A DNA stretch of 64,000 nucleotides from positions 595,001 through 659,000 of the forward strand of contig NZ_CP090836.1 of NCBI RefSeq assembly GCF_021491915.1, read 5' to 3'. Origin of the DNA: Paracoccus everestensis (lineage in GTDB: Bacteria; Pseudomonadota; Alphaproteobacteria; Rhodobacterales; Rhodobacteraceae). Both the position numbers and the translations under genes were made by a program. The notes below the pieces were generated by a model. The model was not told the origin of the DNA. It worked only from the letters and a program-made list of their open reading frames with translations, and made no database searches. Below are positions 27,573-37,940 of this stretch, piece by piece. How positions within the stretch are numbered: position 1 is the first letter of the stretch; every line of letters starts with the position of its first letter.

Positions 27573-27578
27573 CCGCGC

Positions 27579-28541
27579 TCAGGCGGCCAGGCTTTTGGAC
27601 CCCATGTCCAGGAATTTCTGACGCCGGTCCCGGATCAGGTCGGCGGGCTTCTTGCCGTCCAGTTCGGCCAGCATCGCGGCGATCTCCTCGCCCACGGCCT
27701 TGATGGCGGCAGCGGGGTCGCGCTGCGCGCCGCCCACGGGTTCGCCGATGATGCGGTCGATCACGCCCAGCTTTTTTAGATCCTGCGCGGTCAGGCGCAG
27801 CGCCTCGGCCGCGTCGCGCATCCGTTCGGCATCCTTCCACAGGATCGAGGCGCAGCCCTCGGGCGAGATCACCGAATAGATCGAATGTTCCAGCATGGCG
27901 ATGCGGTTGGCCGTGGCGAATGCCACCGCGCCGCCCGACCCGCCTTCGCCGATGATGACGCTGACCAGCGGCACGCCGATCTCCAGGCATTTCTGGGTTG
28001 AACGGGCGATGGCCTCGGACTGGCCGCGTTCCTCGGCGCCCTTGCCCGGATAGGCGCCGGGCGTGTCCACCAGCGTGATGACCGGCAGCCTGAAGCGATG
28101 CGCCAGATCCATCAGCCGGATCGCCTTGCGGTATCCCTCGGGGCGCGCCATGCCAAAGTTGTGGTGGATGCGCGTCTTGGTGTCGTTGCCCTTTTCGTGG
28201 CCGATCACCACGCAGGGCGCGTCGTTGAAGCGCGCAAGGCCACCCATCACCGCGTGATCGTCGCCAAAGGCGCGGTCGCCTGCCAGGGGCGTGTATTCGG
28301 TGAAAAGCGCATCAATGTAATCGCGGCAATGGGGACGGTCGGGATGGCGCGCAACCTGCGTCTTGCGCCAGGGATCCAGCGATTTGTAGAGATCGCGCAG
28401 CAGGTCGCCGGATTTCCGGTCAAGCGCCGCCGCTTCTTTCTCGACATCCACGGTGTTTTCGGATTTGCGGGCCAAGGCGCGAAGCTCCTCGGCCTTGCCC
28501 TCGATGTCGGCAAGCGGCTTTTCGAAATCCAGATAGACCAT
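27579..28541 (-). CDS. accA: Acetyl-CoA carboxylase carboxyltransferase alpha subunit
   Basis: Alpha subunit of the carboxyltransferase (320 aa) that gives malonyl-CoA for fatty acids. The family start [40 protein letters not shown] and the oxyanion region [17 protein letters not shown] are intact. ATG 28541 is chosen at that conserved start; a longer frame runs into the intergenic repeat. The gene is convergent with plsC (7 bases apart). Confidence 0.96.
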   Translation of the reverse strand: MVYLDFEKPLADIEGKAEELRALARKSENTVDVEKEAAALDRKSGDLLRDLYKSLDPWRKTQVARHPDRPHCRDYIDALFTEYTPLAGDRAFGDDHAVMGGLARFNDAPCVVIGHEKGNDTKTRIHHNFGMARPEGYRKAIRLMDLAHRFRLPVITLVDTPGAYPGKGAEERGQSEAIARSTQKCLEIGVPLVSVIIGEGGSGGAVAFATANRIAMLEHSIYSVISPEGCASILWKDAERMRDAAEALRLTAQDLKKLGVIDRIIGEPVGGAQRDPAAAIKAVGEEIAAMLAELDGKKPADLIRDRRQKFLDMGSKSLAA

Positions 28542-28612
28542 GCGGGGTGCGCCTTCGGGCTGTTCGGTTTGCGCCCCTATATGATCGCAGAGGCGTGGGA
28601 TTGCAACGGAGG

Positions 28613-28662
28613 CCGGGGGTTTCACACCCCCGGACCCCCGTGGGATATTTTCGTGAAGAAGA
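28613..28662 (+). repeat. Dispersed GC-rich palindromic repeat, copy 2
   Basis: CCGGGGGTTTCACACCCCCGG followed by ACCCCCGTGG and the same 19-base block GATATTTTCGTGAAGAAGA seen in copy 1. It fills most of the 121-base gap between the accA start and the L,D-transpeptidase stop and ends directly at that stop codon. Here no plus-strand gene follows, so the GTGAAGAAGA is non-coding. Confidence 0.75.
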
Positions 28663-29202
28663 TCAGGGAAGGATCTCGACCGTCGTGCCGATGCGGGCAG
28701 CGGCGTAAAGTTCGCCGATTTCGGCGTCGGAGATGGCGATGCAGCCTGCCGTCCAGTCGCCGGGCAGGATTTCGCCGCCGGGCCGCTGATTGGGCTGGCC
28801 GTGGATGAAGATGTCGCCGCCGGGATCGACACCCAGGGCCGCGGCGCGCGCCCGGTCCTGCGGGCGGGGGTAATCCAGGCCCAGTGACAGGTGATAGGCG
28901 CTGCCCGGGTTCATCCGGTCGATGGAGAACGTTCCCTCGGGCGTTTTGCCATCGCCCTGCTGGCGCTTGTCTCCGTTCGGCGCGAAGCCGAGGGCGATGC
29001 GATAGGTCTTCAGCGGCCGGCCGTCGCGGAAGGCGGTCATGCGGCGGTCGGATTTCCGGATCACGATATGATCCACCGGCCCGGCCAGCCGCGCCGTCAG
29101 CGGCGGGAGGGGGAGGGGGCGCGGGGGCGGCAGCATGATCCATGCCGCCGCCAGCAGGAACAATGCCATCAGGGCCGAGAAGAGGCGGGCCAGCCCCCTC
29201 AT
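28663..29202 (-). CDS. L,D-transpeptidase (YkuD family), membrane-anchored
   Basis: Envelope enzyme (179 aa) of the YkuD fold, which makes 3-3 cross-links or attaches proteins to peptidoglycan. N-terminal membrane anchor ([17 protein letters not shown]), then the catalytic part with [14 protein letters not shown] and the nucleophile motif [15 protein letters not shown] (Cys in TAGC). It starts in the stop of the PatB-like gene (4-base overlap), so the two are cotranscribed. Confidence 0.9.
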   Translation of the reverse strand: MRGLARLFSALMALFLLAAAWIMLPPPRPLPLPPLTARLAGPVDHIVIRKSDRRMTAFRDGRPLKTYRIALGFAPNGDKRQQGDGKTPEGTFSIDRMNPGSAYHLSLGLDYPRPQDRARAAALGVDPGGDIFIHGQPNQRPGGEILPGDWTAGCIAISDAEIGELYAAARIGTTVEILP

Positions 29203-30383
29203 TGCAGGTCTGCGAAGGCGTCTTGCAGGCGCGCCACCGCCTCGGTCACGCGGGCGCGGGGGGTGGCAATGTTGAAGCGCAGGAAGGTCTCGCCCCCCAT
29301 ACCGAAGGTGGCGCCGTGGTTGGCGGCGATGCGTGCGGTCTTTTCGACGCGGGCGGTGAATTCGGCAGGCGCCATGCCCGTGCCCGAAAAATCGACCCAG
29401 GACAGGTATGTTGCCTGCAAGGGCATGGACCGCAGGCCGGGGATCGCGCTGATGCCGTCGTCGAAGATCCGCCGGTTGCCGTCGAGATAATCCACAAGCG
29501 CGTCGACCCAGGCCGCGCCCTCGGGCGAATAGGCGGCGGCCACCATGTCCATTCCGAACAGGCCCGGAGAGATGCCGCGCGCCATCAGCGCCGCCTTGAA
29601 GTGGTCCCGCAGCGCCTTGTCCGCGATGATCGCGTTGCCGATATGGGCGCCTGCGATGTTGAAGGTCTTGGTGGCAGCGGTCAGCGTGACCAGCCGGTCC
29701 GCGATGTCCGGGCAGACGGTCGCGGTGACGCTGTGCTTGTGGCCGGGCATCACAAGGTCGCAATGGATTTCGTCCGACACCAGGATCAGGTCGTGGCGGA
29801 TGCAGAAATCGGCCACCTGGCGCAGTTCCCCGGGCGTCCAGACACGGCCGCCGGGATTGTGGGGGGAACACAGGATCAACAGTTTTTCCCTGCCCGTCAG
29901 GCGGCTTTCCCAGGCGTTCCAGTCCATGCGGTAAAGGCCGCCATCCTGCGCCAAGGGCAGTTCCACCAGATCCCGCCCCGCCGCGCGGATCACGCGGGCA
30001 AAGGCGTGATAGACGGGCGACATCACGATCACGCCATCACCCGGCTGCGTATAGGCGTCCAGTGCCATCGCCACCCCGTTGACCAGACCGGCACAGGTCA
30101 GAATCCAGCCGGTCTCGATCTGCCAGCCGTGGCGGTGTGCCATCCACCACTGGATCGCGCCCAGATATCCTGGGTTGGTGCCGGGATAGCCATAAACGCC
30201 GTGAGCCGCGACGGCTTCGACTGCGCGCTGCACGGCGGCGGGTGGGCGAAAGTCCATGTCGGCCACCCACATCGCCAGCCCGCCGTCGTCCGGCAATACG
30301 CCGTAAGCCGCCTGCATGTCGTCCCATTTGGAACATTGCGTGCCCACTCGGTCGATGATCTGGTCGAAATCGGGTCTGGTCAT
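29199..30383 (-). CDS. PatB/MalY family PLP-dependent C-S lyase
   Basis: Class I aminotransferase-fold enzyme (394 aa) of the MalY/PatB group, usually a cystathionine beta-lyase or cystine lyase. The PLP lysine is in TLTAATKTFNIAGAHIGN (about residue 234), with CSPHNPGGRVW and SDEIHCDLV. The first residues MTRPDFDQIIDRVGTQCSKWD match the family start. Substrate not determinable. Cotranscribed with an L,D-transpeptidase, an unusual pairing, and divergent from def. Confidence 0.9.
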   Translation of the reverse strand: MTRPDFDQIIDRVGTQCSKWDDMQAAYGVLPDDGGLAMWVADMDFRPPAAVQRAVEAVAAHGVYGYPGTNPGYLGAIQWWMAHRHGWQIETGWILTCAGLVNGVAMALDAYTQPGDGVIVMSPVYHAFARVIRAAGRDLVELPLAQDGGLYRMDWNAWESRLTGREKLLILCSPHNPGGRVWTPGELRQVADFCIRHDLILVSDEIHCDLVMPGHKHSVTATVCPDIADRLVTLTAATKTFNIAGAHIGNAIIADKALRDHFKAALMARGISPGLFGMDMVAAAYSPEGAAWVDALVDYLDGNRRIFDDGISAIPGLRSMPLQATYLSWVDFSGTGMAPAEFTARVEKTARIAANHGATFGMGGETFLRFNIATPRARVTEAVARLQDAFADLQ

Positions 30384-30460
30384 GGTCCTGCCTGTGCGCT
30401 GTTTTCCCCTGCATACGCCGCTTGTTGCTTATGGTGAAGCCTTGCCCTAAATCGCGAAGG

Positions 30461-30988
30461 ATGAGCAGCCTGCGTCCTATCCTGATCCATCCCGACCCGC
30501 GCCTGAAGAAGGTCTGCGACCCCGTGGCCCGCATCACCCCGGATATCGAGGCCCTGGCTGCCGATATGCTGGCCACGATGTATGACGCGCCGGGCGTAGG
30601 GCTGGCCGCACCGCAGGTGGGGATCTTGTCGCGTATCTTCGTGATGGACGCGACCCGCGATCCCGAGGCCGAGCGCCGCCCCCTTGTGCTGGTCAACCCC
30701 GAGGTGACATGGGAATCCGAGGAACTGAACACCTATGAGGAGGGCTGCCTGTCGATCCCCGAGCAATACGGCGATGTGACGCGTCCCAAGCAGGTGCGGC
30801 TGCAATGGCTGGGCTTGGACGGCAAGACGCATGAGGAGGAGTTCGACGGGCTGTGGGCCACCTGCGCCCAGCACGAGTTGGACCATCTGAACGGGATCCT
30901 GTTCATCGACCACCTGTCCGCCATCAAGCGCCAGATGATCACCCGCAGGATGGTCAAGCTGAAGCGGGAAAAGGGCCGGGCTTCTTGA
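30461..30988 (+). CDS. def: Peptide deformylase
   Basis: Removes the formyl group from new proteins (175 aa). All three motifs are intact: [18 protein letters not shown] and the metal site HELDHLNG. I use ATG 30461 (MSSLRPILIHPDPRLKK) because family members begin there; the nearest purine-rich sequence, GAAGG, abuts the ATG, so initiation could instead occur at ATG 30431. First gene of a def, def-like, fmt group, all for formyl-methionine handling. Confidence 0.94.
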   Translation: MSSLRPILIHPDPRLKKVCDPVARITPDIEALAADMLATMYDAPGVGLAAPQVGILSRIFVMDATRDPEAERRPLVLVNPEVTWESEELNTYEEGCLSIPEQYGDVTRPKQVRLQWLGLDGKTHEEEFDGLWATCAQHELDHLNGILFIDHLSAIKRQMITRRMVKLKREKGRAS

Positions 30989-31485
30989 CCATACGTGCCT
31001 TTCTTCCTTATGCCGACCGGCGCCTGCATATCCCCGCCGATCCGGTCGGGGCCGTGACCGAGACGGTGCGGATGATCTGGGACGACATGGTGGACACGAT
31101 GGAGGCCATGCCGGGAGTGGGGCTGGCCGCGCCGCAGATCGGCATCATGCTGCGGCTGGCGGTGGTGGATGCGTCCGACAAGCGCGGGCAGGCGATCAGG
31201 ATGGCCAATCCCGAAGTGCTGCATTCCAGCGTTCAGTTCCGCAGCCATGAGGAAGCCAGCCCCAACCTGCCCGGCGTATCCGCCGCCATCAGCCGCCCGC
31301 GTGCGGTGACGGTGCGGTTCGTGAACGAGGCGGGCGAAGTCGAGGATCGCGATTTCGTGGGCCTGTGGGCAACAAGCGTGCAGCACCAGATCGACCATCT
31401 GGACGGGCGGATGTATGTCGATCACCTGTCGCCCCTGCGGCGCAAGATGCTGGTCGCGAAATCGGCCAAGCTGGCGCGGCGGTGA
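30985..31485 (+). CDS. Peptide deformylase paralogue, catalytic residues degenerate
   Basis: A second deformylase-fold protein (166 aa) starting at TTG 30985, which overlaps the def stop (TTGA). [10 protein letters not shown] is intact, but the EGCLS motif, whose Cys binds the metal, is replaced by EASPNLPGV, and the HExDH motif reads HQIDH, losing the catalytic Glu. It keeps the rest of the fold ([17 protein letters not shown]). The frame is clean, so this is a preserved gene with probably altered or no deformylase activity, possibly a regulator or partner of Def. Confidence 0.88.
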   Translation: MTIRAFLPYADRRLHIPADPVGAVTETVRMIWDDMVDTMEAMPGVGLAAPQIGIMLRLAVVDASDKRGQAIRMANPEVLHSSVQFRSHEEASPNLPGVSAAISRPRAVTVRFVNEAGEVEDRDFVGLWATSVQHQIDHLDGRMYVDHLSPLRRKMLVAKSAKLARR

Positions 31486-31489
31486 AAGA

Positions 31490-31522
31490 CCGGGGGCCAG
31501 CCCCCGGACCCCCGGGATATTT
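31490..31522 (+). repeat. Dispersed GC-rich palindromic repeat, copy 3 (shorter)
   Basis: CCGGGGGCCAGCCCCCGG, then ACCCCCGGGATATTT; the sequence then diverges (GACACCAAGCTGAAAGGG) just before the fmt start. It lies in the 61-base gap between the second deformylase gene and fmt. The GC-rich hairpin and the GATATTT are shared with copies 1 and 2; the GTGAAGAAGA tail is not. Confidence 0.7.
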
Positions 31523-31546
31523 GACACCAAGCTGAAAGGGCTGCCG

Positions 31547-32440
31547 ATGCGGGTGATTTTCATGGGAACGCCCGAGTTTTCGGTGCCTGCGCTGCGGGCG
31601 ATTGCTGCGCGGCACGAGGTTGTGGCTGTCTATTCGCAACCGCCCCGCGCAGCCGGGCGGGGGCAGAAGCCGCGCCTCTCGGCGGTTCATGGGGTTGCCG
31701 AAGAGTTGGGGATTGACGTTCGCACGCCGCTGCGGCTGCGCGACGCCGCAGATCAGCAGGCCTTTGCGGCGCTTGAGGCGGATGTGGCGGTGGTGGTGGC
31801 TTACGGCCTGATCCTGCCGCAGGCGGTGCTGGATGCGCCACGGTTGGGTTGCCTGAACATCCACGCCTCGCTTTTGCCGCGATGGCGGGGGGCGGCACCA
31901 ATCCATCGGGCGGTGATGGCGGGGGATGCGGAAACCGGGGTGGCGATCATGCAGATGGAGGCGGGGCTGGATACCGGTCCGGTGCTGGCCGAGGCGCGCA
32001 CGGCCATCGGGGCCGAGGAGACGACCGCCGACCTGCATGACCGGCTGTCGGCAATGGGTGCGGGTCTGATCGTCGACGTGCTGGCCCGGTTGCCGCTGCC
32101 GGCGGTGCCTCAGGCGGCGGAAGGCGTGACCTATGCCGCCAAGATCGACAAGGCCGAGGCGCGGGTGGACTGGACCCGCCCCGCCGCCGAGGTTGATCGG
32201 CTGATCCGGGGCCTGTCGCCCTTTCCGGGCGCCTGGTGCGAGATTGCGGGCGAGCGGGTCAAGCTGCTGCGCAGTCGCGTTGTCCCGGGGCAGGGCGCGC
32301 CGGGCGAGGTTCTGGAGGGATTCACCATCGCTTGTGGCAATAGCGCGGTCGAGGTGCTGGAAGCCCAACGGTCGGGAAGGAAGCCTATGGCAGCGCAGGA
32401 GTTGCTGCGCGGGTGGGAACTTCCCGGGGGGCTGGAATAG
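31547..32440 (+). CDS. fmt: Methionyl-tRNA formyltransferase
   Basis: Formylates initiator Met-tRNA (297 aa). N-terminal [16 protein letters not shown], the formyl-folate motif [19 protein letters not shown] (Asn-His catalytic pair) and SLLPRWRG are present, and a C-terminal OB-like domain follows. Preceded by GCTGAAAGGG. Completes the formyl cycle with the upstream def gene. Confidence 0.96.
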   Translation: MRVIFMGTPEFSVPALRAIAARHEVVAVYSQPPRAAGRGQKPRLSAVHGVAEELGIDVRTPLRLRDAADQQAFAALEADVAVVVAYGLILPQAVLDAPRLGCLNIHASLLPRWRGAAPIHRAVMAGDAETGVAIMQMEAGLDTGPVLAEARTAIGAEETTADLHDRLSAMGAGLIVDVLARLPLPAVPQAAEGVTYAAKIDKAEARVDWTRPAAEVDRLIRGLSPFPGAWCEIAGERVKLLRSRVVPGQGAPGEVLEGFTIACGNSAVEVLEAQRSGRKPMAAQELLRGWELPGGLE

Positions 32441-32479
32441 CGGCCTGACAGGGGCGGACCCCCATCAGGCCGACTTTCT
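32441..32479. terminator. Hairpin between convergent fmt and secA
   Basis: CGGCCTGA (32441-32448) pairs with TCAGGCCG (32465-32472), with an inner GGGG/CCCC extension, followed on the plus strand by ACTTTCTC. Likely terminator in the 70-base gap; the T-run is poor. Confidence 0.55.
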
Positions 32480-32510
32480 CATGCGGCCCGCTTGAACCAA
32501 GCGGCGCGCG

Positions 32511-35228
32511 TCAGATCGCGCCGTGGCAGTGCTTGAACTTGTTGCCCGATCCGCAGGGGCAGGGGTCGTTCCTTGACGGGTTGCCCCAGGTGCTCACGTC
32601 GTTTTCGTCAAAACCCTGGACCAGCGGTTCGGGCTTTCCCGCGTCATCGTCGGACTGGCGGTCGGCGCCATGTTCCATGGTCAGGTGTTCCTGTGACGCC
32701 TTTTGCTGCTGGGCCATCTGGCGCAGCATATCCTCGCGTTCCGCCTCGGTCAGGGGGCGGATTTGCGCAAGGCGCTGTGTCACGTCAAGGCGCAGCCCGT
32801 CCAGCATGGTTTCGAACAGCTGGAAGGCCTCGGTCTTGTATTCCGACAAGGGGTCGCGCTGCGCATAGCCGCGAAAGCCCACGACCGAGCGCAGGTGTTC
32901 CAGCGTCAGCAGGTGGTCGCGCCATTTTCCGTCGATCATCTGCAACAGCACCTGCTTTTCGATGTTGCGCATGTTTTCCGGTCCGAAGGCCTGGGCCTTG
33001 TCCGCCTGATAGGTATCGGTCGCCTTTTCGATGCGTTCGCGGATCGCGTCCTGGTCCACGCCTTCCTCGGCCGCCCAGTCGGCGACGGGCAGGTTCATGT
33101 TCAGCCGCTCGCGGACGGCGGTCTTCAACCCCTCCAGATCCCATTGCTCGGGATAGGATTTCGGCGGCATGAATTCGTCGATCAGGTCATCGATCACCTG
33201 ATGGCGCATGTCGGCGGTGATCTCTCCGACCTCGGTGCTGTCCATGATCTCGCGGCGCTGGCTGAAGATCGCCTTGCGCTGATCGTTCATCACGTCGTCG
33301 AATTTCAGCAATTGCTTGCGGATGTCGAAGTTGCGGCCTTCCACCTTGGCCTGGGCGCGTTCCAGCGACTTGTTGACCCAAGGGTGGACGATGGCCTCGC
33401 CTTCCTTCATGCCCAGGGTGGACAGGACCTTGTCCAGCCGTTCCGACCCGAAGATCCGCATCAGGTCGTCGTCCAGAGACAGGAAGAACAGCGACCGGCC
33501 CGGATCGCCCTGGCGCCCGGACCGGCCGCGCAACTGGTTGTCGATCCGGCGGCTTTCATGGCGTTCGGTGCCCAGCACGAACAGCCCGCCCGAGGCCAGC
33601 ACCTTTTCCTTGTCGGCGGCGTGTTCGGCCTCGATCTGGGCGCGGATTTCGTCGGGGTTCGCCTCGGGGTCGGCCGCAAGCGCAGCCAGCACCTTCATTT
33701 CCACGTTGCCGCCCAACTGGATGTCGGTCCCGCGACCGGCCATGTTGGTGGCGATGGTGACGGCGCCGGGCTTGCCCGCGTCGGCCACGATCTGCGCCTC
33801 GGCCTCGTGCTGGCGGGCGTTCAGGACGTTGTGGGGGATGTTCTGCTTCTTGAGCAGATCGGACAGCATTTCCGATTTCTCGATGCTGGTGGTGCCGACC
33901 AGGGTGGGCTGGCCCTTGGCATGGGCTTCCTTGATCGCCTCGATCACGGCGGCGTATTTTTCCTGCGCCGTGCGATAAACCCGGTCGTGTTCGTCGATAC
34001 GCGCGATGTTGCGGTTGGTCGGAACCTCGACTACGCCCAGCTTGTAGATTTCGGCGAATTCCTCGGCCTCGGTCGCGGCGGTGCCGGTCATCCCGGCCAG
34101 CTTGCTGTAAAGGCGGAAATAGTTCTGGAATGTGACGCTGGCCAGGGTCACGTTTTCAGGCTGGATCGTCACGCCTTCCTTGGCCTCGATCGCCTGGTGC
34201 AACCCGTCGGACAGGCGGCGGCCCTTCATCATGCGGCCGGTGAATTCGTCGATCAGCATCACCTCGCCGTCGCGGACCATGTAATGCTGGTCCTTGTTGA
34301 ACAGCTTCCAGGCGCGCAGGGCCTGGTTGGCGTGATGGACGATGGTCGTCGATTCCGGGTCATAAAGTGTCTGCCCCCCGGGCAGGATGCCGTCGGCTTG
34401 CAGGCGACGTTCCAGGAATTCGTTGCCTTCCTCGGTAAAGGTGGCGTTGCGGGCCTTTTCGTCCAACTTGTAGTGTTCTTCGGTCAGCAGCGGGATGTAC
34501 TGGTTCAGCGTGACGTACAACTCGCTGCGGTCCTGGCTGGGGCCGGAGATGATCAAGGGCGTGCGCGCCTCGTCGATCAGGATCGAGTCCACCTCGTCCA
34601 CGATGGCGAAGTTGTGGCCCCGCTGGACCATTTCCTCGACGCTGCCCTTCATGTTGTCGCGAAGGTAATCGAAGCCCAGTTCGTTATTGGTGGCATAGGT
34701 CACGTCGGCGGCATAGGCGGCGCGCTTTTCAGGCTCCGCCTGGAAGGGATAAACGACGCCCGTGGTCATGCCCAGTTGGCGGAACACCTTGCCCATCCAG
34801 TCGGCGTCGCGTTTCGCCAGATAATCGTTGACGGTGACGATGTGGACGCCCTTGCCGGTCAGCGCGTTCAGATAGGCGGGAAAGGTCGCGACCAGAGTCT
34901 TGCCTTCGCCCGTCTTCATTTCGGCGATATTGCCCTGGTGCAGGAAGATGCCGCCCATCACCTGCGTATCGAAGGCCCGCAGGCCAAGGGCGCGGCGGGC
35001 ACCCTCGCGGCAGTTGGCGAAGGCTTCGGGCAGGATGTCGTCCAGGCTTTCGCCCGCCGCCACGCGCCCCTGGAATTCGCGGGTCTTGTCGATCAGCTGC
35101 TGATCGGTCAACGGGCGGAACTGATCCTCCAATGCGCTGACCCGGGCCACCAGCCCGCGCGTTCCCTTGACCTTGCGGTCATTGGGGCTTCCAAAGACCT
35201 TCTTCGCCAGATTACCGATGCCGAGCAT
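32511..35228 (-). CDS. secA: Preprotein translocase ATPase SecA
   Basis: Motor of the Sec protein export pathway (905 aa). Walker A region [48 protein letters not shown] and [10 protein letters not shown] are present, and the extreme C-terminus has the SecB- and zinc-binding Cys motif [17 protein letters not shown] 35228 ([19 protein letters not shown]) is the family start; a longer frame adds MIAKVC only. Divergent from the parvulin gene with about 200 bases between, which must hold both promoters; I see no clear element in it. Confidence 0.97.
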   Translation of the reverse strand: MLGIGNLAKKVFGSPNDRKVKGTRGLVARVSALEDQFRPLTDQQLIDKTREFQGRVAAGESLDDILPEAFANCREGARRALGLRAFDTQVMGGIFLHQGNIAEMKTGEGKTLVATFPAYLNALTGKGVHIVTVNDYLAKRDADWMGKVFRQLGMTTGVVYPFQAEPEKRAAYAADVTYATNNELGFDYLRDNMKGSVEEMVQRGHNFAIVDEVDSILIDEARTPLIISGPSQDRSELYVTLNQYIPLLTEEHYKLDEKARNATFTEEGNEFLERRLQADGILPGGQTLYDPESTTIVHHANQALRAWKLFNKDQHYMVRDGEVMLIDEFTGRMMKGRRLSDGLHQAIEAKEGVTIQPENVTLASVTFQNYFRLYSKLAGMTGTAATEAEEFAEIYKLGVVEVPTNRNIARIDEHDRVYRTAQEKYAAVIEAIKEAHAKGQPTLVGTTSIEKSEMLSDLLKKQNIPHNVLNARQHEAEAQIVADAGKPGAVTIATNMAGRGTDIQLGGNVEMKVLAALAADPEANPDEIRAQIEAEHAADKEKVLASGGLFVLGTERHESRRIDNQLRGRSGRQGDPGRSLFFLSLDDDLMRIFGSERLDKVLSTLGMKEGEAIVHPWVNKSLERAQAKVEGRNFDIRKQLLKFDDVMNDQRKAIFSQRREIMDSTEVGEITADMRHQVIDDLIDEFMPPKSYPEQWDLEGLKTAVRERLNMNLPVADWAAEEGVDQDAIRERIEKATDTYQADKAQAFGPENMRNIEKQVLLQMIDGKWRDHLLTLEHLRSVVGFRGYAQRDPLSEYKTEAFQLFETMLDGLRLDVTQRLAQIRPLTEAEREDMLRQMAQQQKASQEHLTMEHGADRQSDDDAGKPEPLVQGFDENDVSTWGNPSRNDPCPCGSGNKFKHCHGAI

Positions 35229-35426
35229 ACAAACCTTCGCAATCACGTTGTTGGGAAAGGCGGACGCGGCCGGGCCTACTTGCCGCGACCTGCCGCATTG
35301 CCGTATCAGGGGCCTGAACGAAAGCGGCGGCGGCGCCTTCCACGGAGTTGGACCGGGATCTATGCCTCGCCCGCGCGACTGTCAACGCTGGCCCGCCCCC
35401 TGGGCCGCATGAGCAAAGGGATCCCC

Positions 35427-36266
35427 ATGCTGAAATCGTCCATTCTGGCCGCCCTGCTGGCCACGGCCCTGCCTTTCGCGGCTTATGCCCAGGACAAGGG
35501 CGCCGGTACGGTCGTCGCTACCGTCAACGGCACCCCCATCACCCTGGGCGAGATGATCGTGATGAAGGAAGCCGCGTCCCAGGATCCGCAGATGGCCGAT
35601 ATGCCGGATTCCGCGCTGTACGAAATGATGCTGGACCAGTTGATCCAGCAGACCGCCGTGGCCGCCGCCGGCAAGGAAAGCGCGGGCGTGCGTGCGCAGC
35701 TGGAAATCCAGCGCCGCAACACCCTGGCCGCCGCCGCCATCACCGAGGTGACCAGGGCGCAGCCGACCAACCAGGAAATCCAGGCGGCCTATGACGGGCT
35801 GTTCGCGGCACAGGAGCCGGCCACCGAATATTCCGCCGCCCATATCCTGGTCGATACCGAGGAAAAGGCCAACGAGATCAAGGCCCAACTGGACGGCGGC
35901 GCGGAATTCGGGGCCTTGGCCGAACAGAACTCGACCGGTCCCAGCGGGCCGAACAAGGGCGATCTTGGCTGGTTCGCAGCCGACCAGATGGTCAAGCCCT
36001 TTGCCGATGCCGTCAGCGCCATGGAAAAGGGCCAGATCTCGGACCCGGTGCAGACGGAATTCGGCTGGCACGTGATCAAGCTGAACGACACCCGCCTGCG
36101 CGAGGCTCCTCCGCTTGACGAGGTGCGCGAGCAGATCAGCCAGATGGTCCTGCGCGACAAGGTGCAGGCGGAAATCGAGCGCCTGACAGCCGAAGCGACG
36201 GTCGAGAAGACCGAGGGCATCGACCCCGCCCTTCTGAACAAGACCGAACTGCTGGAGACGGAATGA
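35427..36266 (+). CDS. Peptidylprolyl isomerase, parvulin family (periplasmic)
   Basis: A secreted folding helper (279 aa) with an Ala-rich signal peptide (SSILAALLATALPFAAYAQ) and a central rotamase domain: SAAHILVDTEEKANEIKAQL, FGALAEQNSTGPSGPNKGDLGWF and EFGWHVIKLND (parvulin signature). The N- and C-terminal helices resemble PrsA/SurA-like chaperones. ATG 35427 has AAAGGGATCCCC upstream. A neighbour divergent to secA, so it is well placed to help exported proteins (inference). Confidence 0.9.
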   Translation: MLKSSILAALLATALPFAAYAQDKGAGTVVATVNGTPITLGEMIVMKEAASQDPQMADMPDSALYEMMLDQLIQQTAVAAAGKESAGVRAQLEIQRRNTLAAAAITEVTRAQPTNQEIQAAYDGLFAAQEPATEYSAAHILVDTEEKANEIKAQLDGGAEFGALAEQNSTGPSGPNKGDLGWFAADQMVKPFADAVSAMEKGQISDPVQTEFGWHVIKLNDTRLREAPPLDEVREQISQMVLRDKVQAEIERLTAEATVEKTEGIDPALLNKTELLETE

Positions 36267-37519
36267 TGGGCAAGGCCGGGCTTCCCGTATCGCCCCTGGC
36301 GCCCGCCCGCTTTCCCGACCTGCCGGTGATCGCCGGCATCGAATTCGCCAGCGGTGCCGCAGGTGTGAAATACCAGGGCCGCACGGATGTGACGCTGATC
36401 CGCATCGCGCCGGGATCCACCCTGGCGGGCGCGTTCACCAAATCCTCGACCCGCGCGGCCTGCGTGCTGGACAACCAAGCCAAGCTGGCGATGGGCGGCG
36501 ATGCACCCGACGGGGCGGCGATCATCGTCAATTCCGGCAACGCCAACGCCTTTACCGGCGCGCGGGGCCAGGAATCGGTCGATGCCGTGACGGATGCGGT
36601 GGCGCAGGCCACGGGCGTTCCGGGAACCCGCGTGTTTTCATCCTCGACCGGCGTGATCGGCGAGCCGCTGCCGCATGACCGGATCATCGCCATCGTGGGC
36701 GATCTGGCAGCATCGCTGGACGCAGGCGGGATCGCGGATGCGGCGCGCGCGATCATGACGACCGACACCTTCCCCAAGGGTGCGCAGGCCGTGGTGGCGG
36801 GCGAGGGCGGGGATATCCGCATTGCCGGCATCGCCAAGGGATCGGGCATGATCGCACCGGACATGGCGACAATGCTGGTCTATGTCTTCACCGACGCGAC
36901 CATCCCCGCGCCGTTGTTGCAGCAGGCATTGTCGTCGGGGCTGGATGTGACCTTCAACGCGATCACGGTGGACAGCGACACATCGACTTCTGACGCGTTG
37001 ATCCTGGCCGCGACTGGGCGCAGCACGGCGGCGGCGATCACGTCGCTGGAGCATGGCACGGGGGCCGCCTTCGTGACCGCGCTGCACGGCGTGATGCGCG
37101 AGTTGGCGCAGCTTGTCGTCCGCGACGGCGAGGGGGCGACGAAATTCGTCGAGGTTCGGGTGACCGGGGCTGCGTCGGATGCCGATGCCCACAAGGTCGC
37201 CATGTCCATTGCCAACTCCCCGCTGGTCAAGACCGCCATCGCGGGCCAGGACGCCAACTGGGGCCGCATTGTCGCCGCCGTCGGCAAGTCGGGCGCCGAG
37301 GCTGATCGCGATCGCCTGACCATCCGCTTTGGCGACATGGTGCTGGCCGAGAACGGCTGGCGTTCGCCCAGCTATGACGAGGCAGCGGCAAGCTCCTATA
37401 TGAAGCAACAGGATCTGGTGATCGGGGTCGATCTGAGGCTGGGGCAGGGCGCGCGCACCGTGTGGACCTGCGACCTGACCCATGGCTATATCGACATCAA
37501 CGCCGACTACCGGTCGTGA
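36263..37519 (+). CDS. argJ: Bifunctional ornithine acetyltransferase / N-acetylglutamate synthase
   Basis: Recycles the acetyl group in arginine synthesis (418 aa). The protein self-cleaves at a conserved Thr; the site motif KGSGMIAPDMATMLVYVFTD (about residue 191) is present, and NSGNANAFTGARG and FPKGAQAVVAG fit the family. Starts inside the isomerase stop. The final residues DYRS are typical of ArgJ. Confidence 0.95.
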   Translation: MMGKAGLPVSPLAPARFPDLPVIAGIEFASGAAGVKYQGRTDVTLIRIAPGSTLAGAFTKSSTRAACVLDNQAKLAMGGDAPDGAAIIVNSGNANAFTGARGQESVDAVTDAVAQATGVPGTRVFSSSTGVIGEPLPHDRIIAIVGDLAASLDAGGIADAARAIMTTDTFPKGAQAVVAGEGGDIRIAGIAKGSGMIAPDMATMLVYVFTDATIPAPLLQQALSSGLDVTFNAITVDSDTSTSDALILAATGRSTAAAITSLEHGTGAAFVTALHGVMRELAQLVVRDGEGATKFVEVRVTGAASDADAHKVAMSIANSPLVKTAIAGQDANWGRIVAAVGKSGAEADRDRLTIRFGDMVLAENGWRSPSYDEAAASSYMKQQDLVIGVDLRLGQGARTVWTCDLTHGYIDINADYRS

Positions 37520-37541
37520 AGGTCGTGTCGGAGACGCGCAG

Positions 37542-37940
37542 GTGAAGACCGTTCTTGTCGCCGCCGTGGCGCTGATCGACGCCGACGGGCGCGTGCTTCT
37601 GGCGCAGCGCCCCGAAGGCAAGTCGATGGCCGGGTTGTGGGAGTTTCCGGGCGGCAAGATTGAACCCGGCGAAACGCCCGAGGCAGCCCTGATCCGGGAA
37701 CTGCACGAGGAACTGGGCATCGACACCTGGACAGCCTGCCTGGCGCCGCTGACATTTGCCAGCCACGCTTATCCTGACTTCCATCTGCTGATGCCAGTAT
37801 TCGCCTGTCGCCGGTGGAAGGGAATCGTTCAGCCTCGAGAAGGGCAGCAACTGGCCTGGGTCCGTGCCAGGGATTTGCGCAATTACCCCATGCCGCCGGC
37901 GGACGTGCCCCTGATCCCGATGTTGCAGATGTGGCTTTGA
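37542..37940 (+). CDS. mutT: 8-oxo-dGTP diphosphatase (MutT)
   Basis: Cleans oxidised dGTP from the nucleotide pool (132 aa). The Nudix box GGKIEPGETPEAALIRELHEEL is complete with its REL..EE core. GTG 37542 is chosen with GGAGACGCGCAG upstream, because MutT proteins start close to the VKTVLVAAVALID strand. Second gene after argJ, about 22 bases downstream, a common pair in the group (from memory). Confidence 0.92.
   Translation: MKTVLVAAVALIDADGRVLLAQRPEGKSMAGLWEFPGGKIEPGETPEAALIRELHEELGIDTWTACLAPLTFASHAYPDFHLLMPVFACRRWKGIVQPREGQQLAWVRARDLRNYPMPPADVPLIPMLQMWL

Noticed and set aside
30985..31485. Second deformylase as a decaying pseudogene
   Set aside because: The frame has no stop or frameshift, the fold is kept and it is coupled to def, so it is treated as a real gene with altered residues.
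32703..35380. Very long plus-strand open frame opposite secA (in frame with the parvulin gene)
   Set aside because: It is a mirror frame of secA, caused by high GC. Its composition (His/Gln/Arg rich) has no family and SecA is unambiguous on the other strand. Only the part from 35427 is real.
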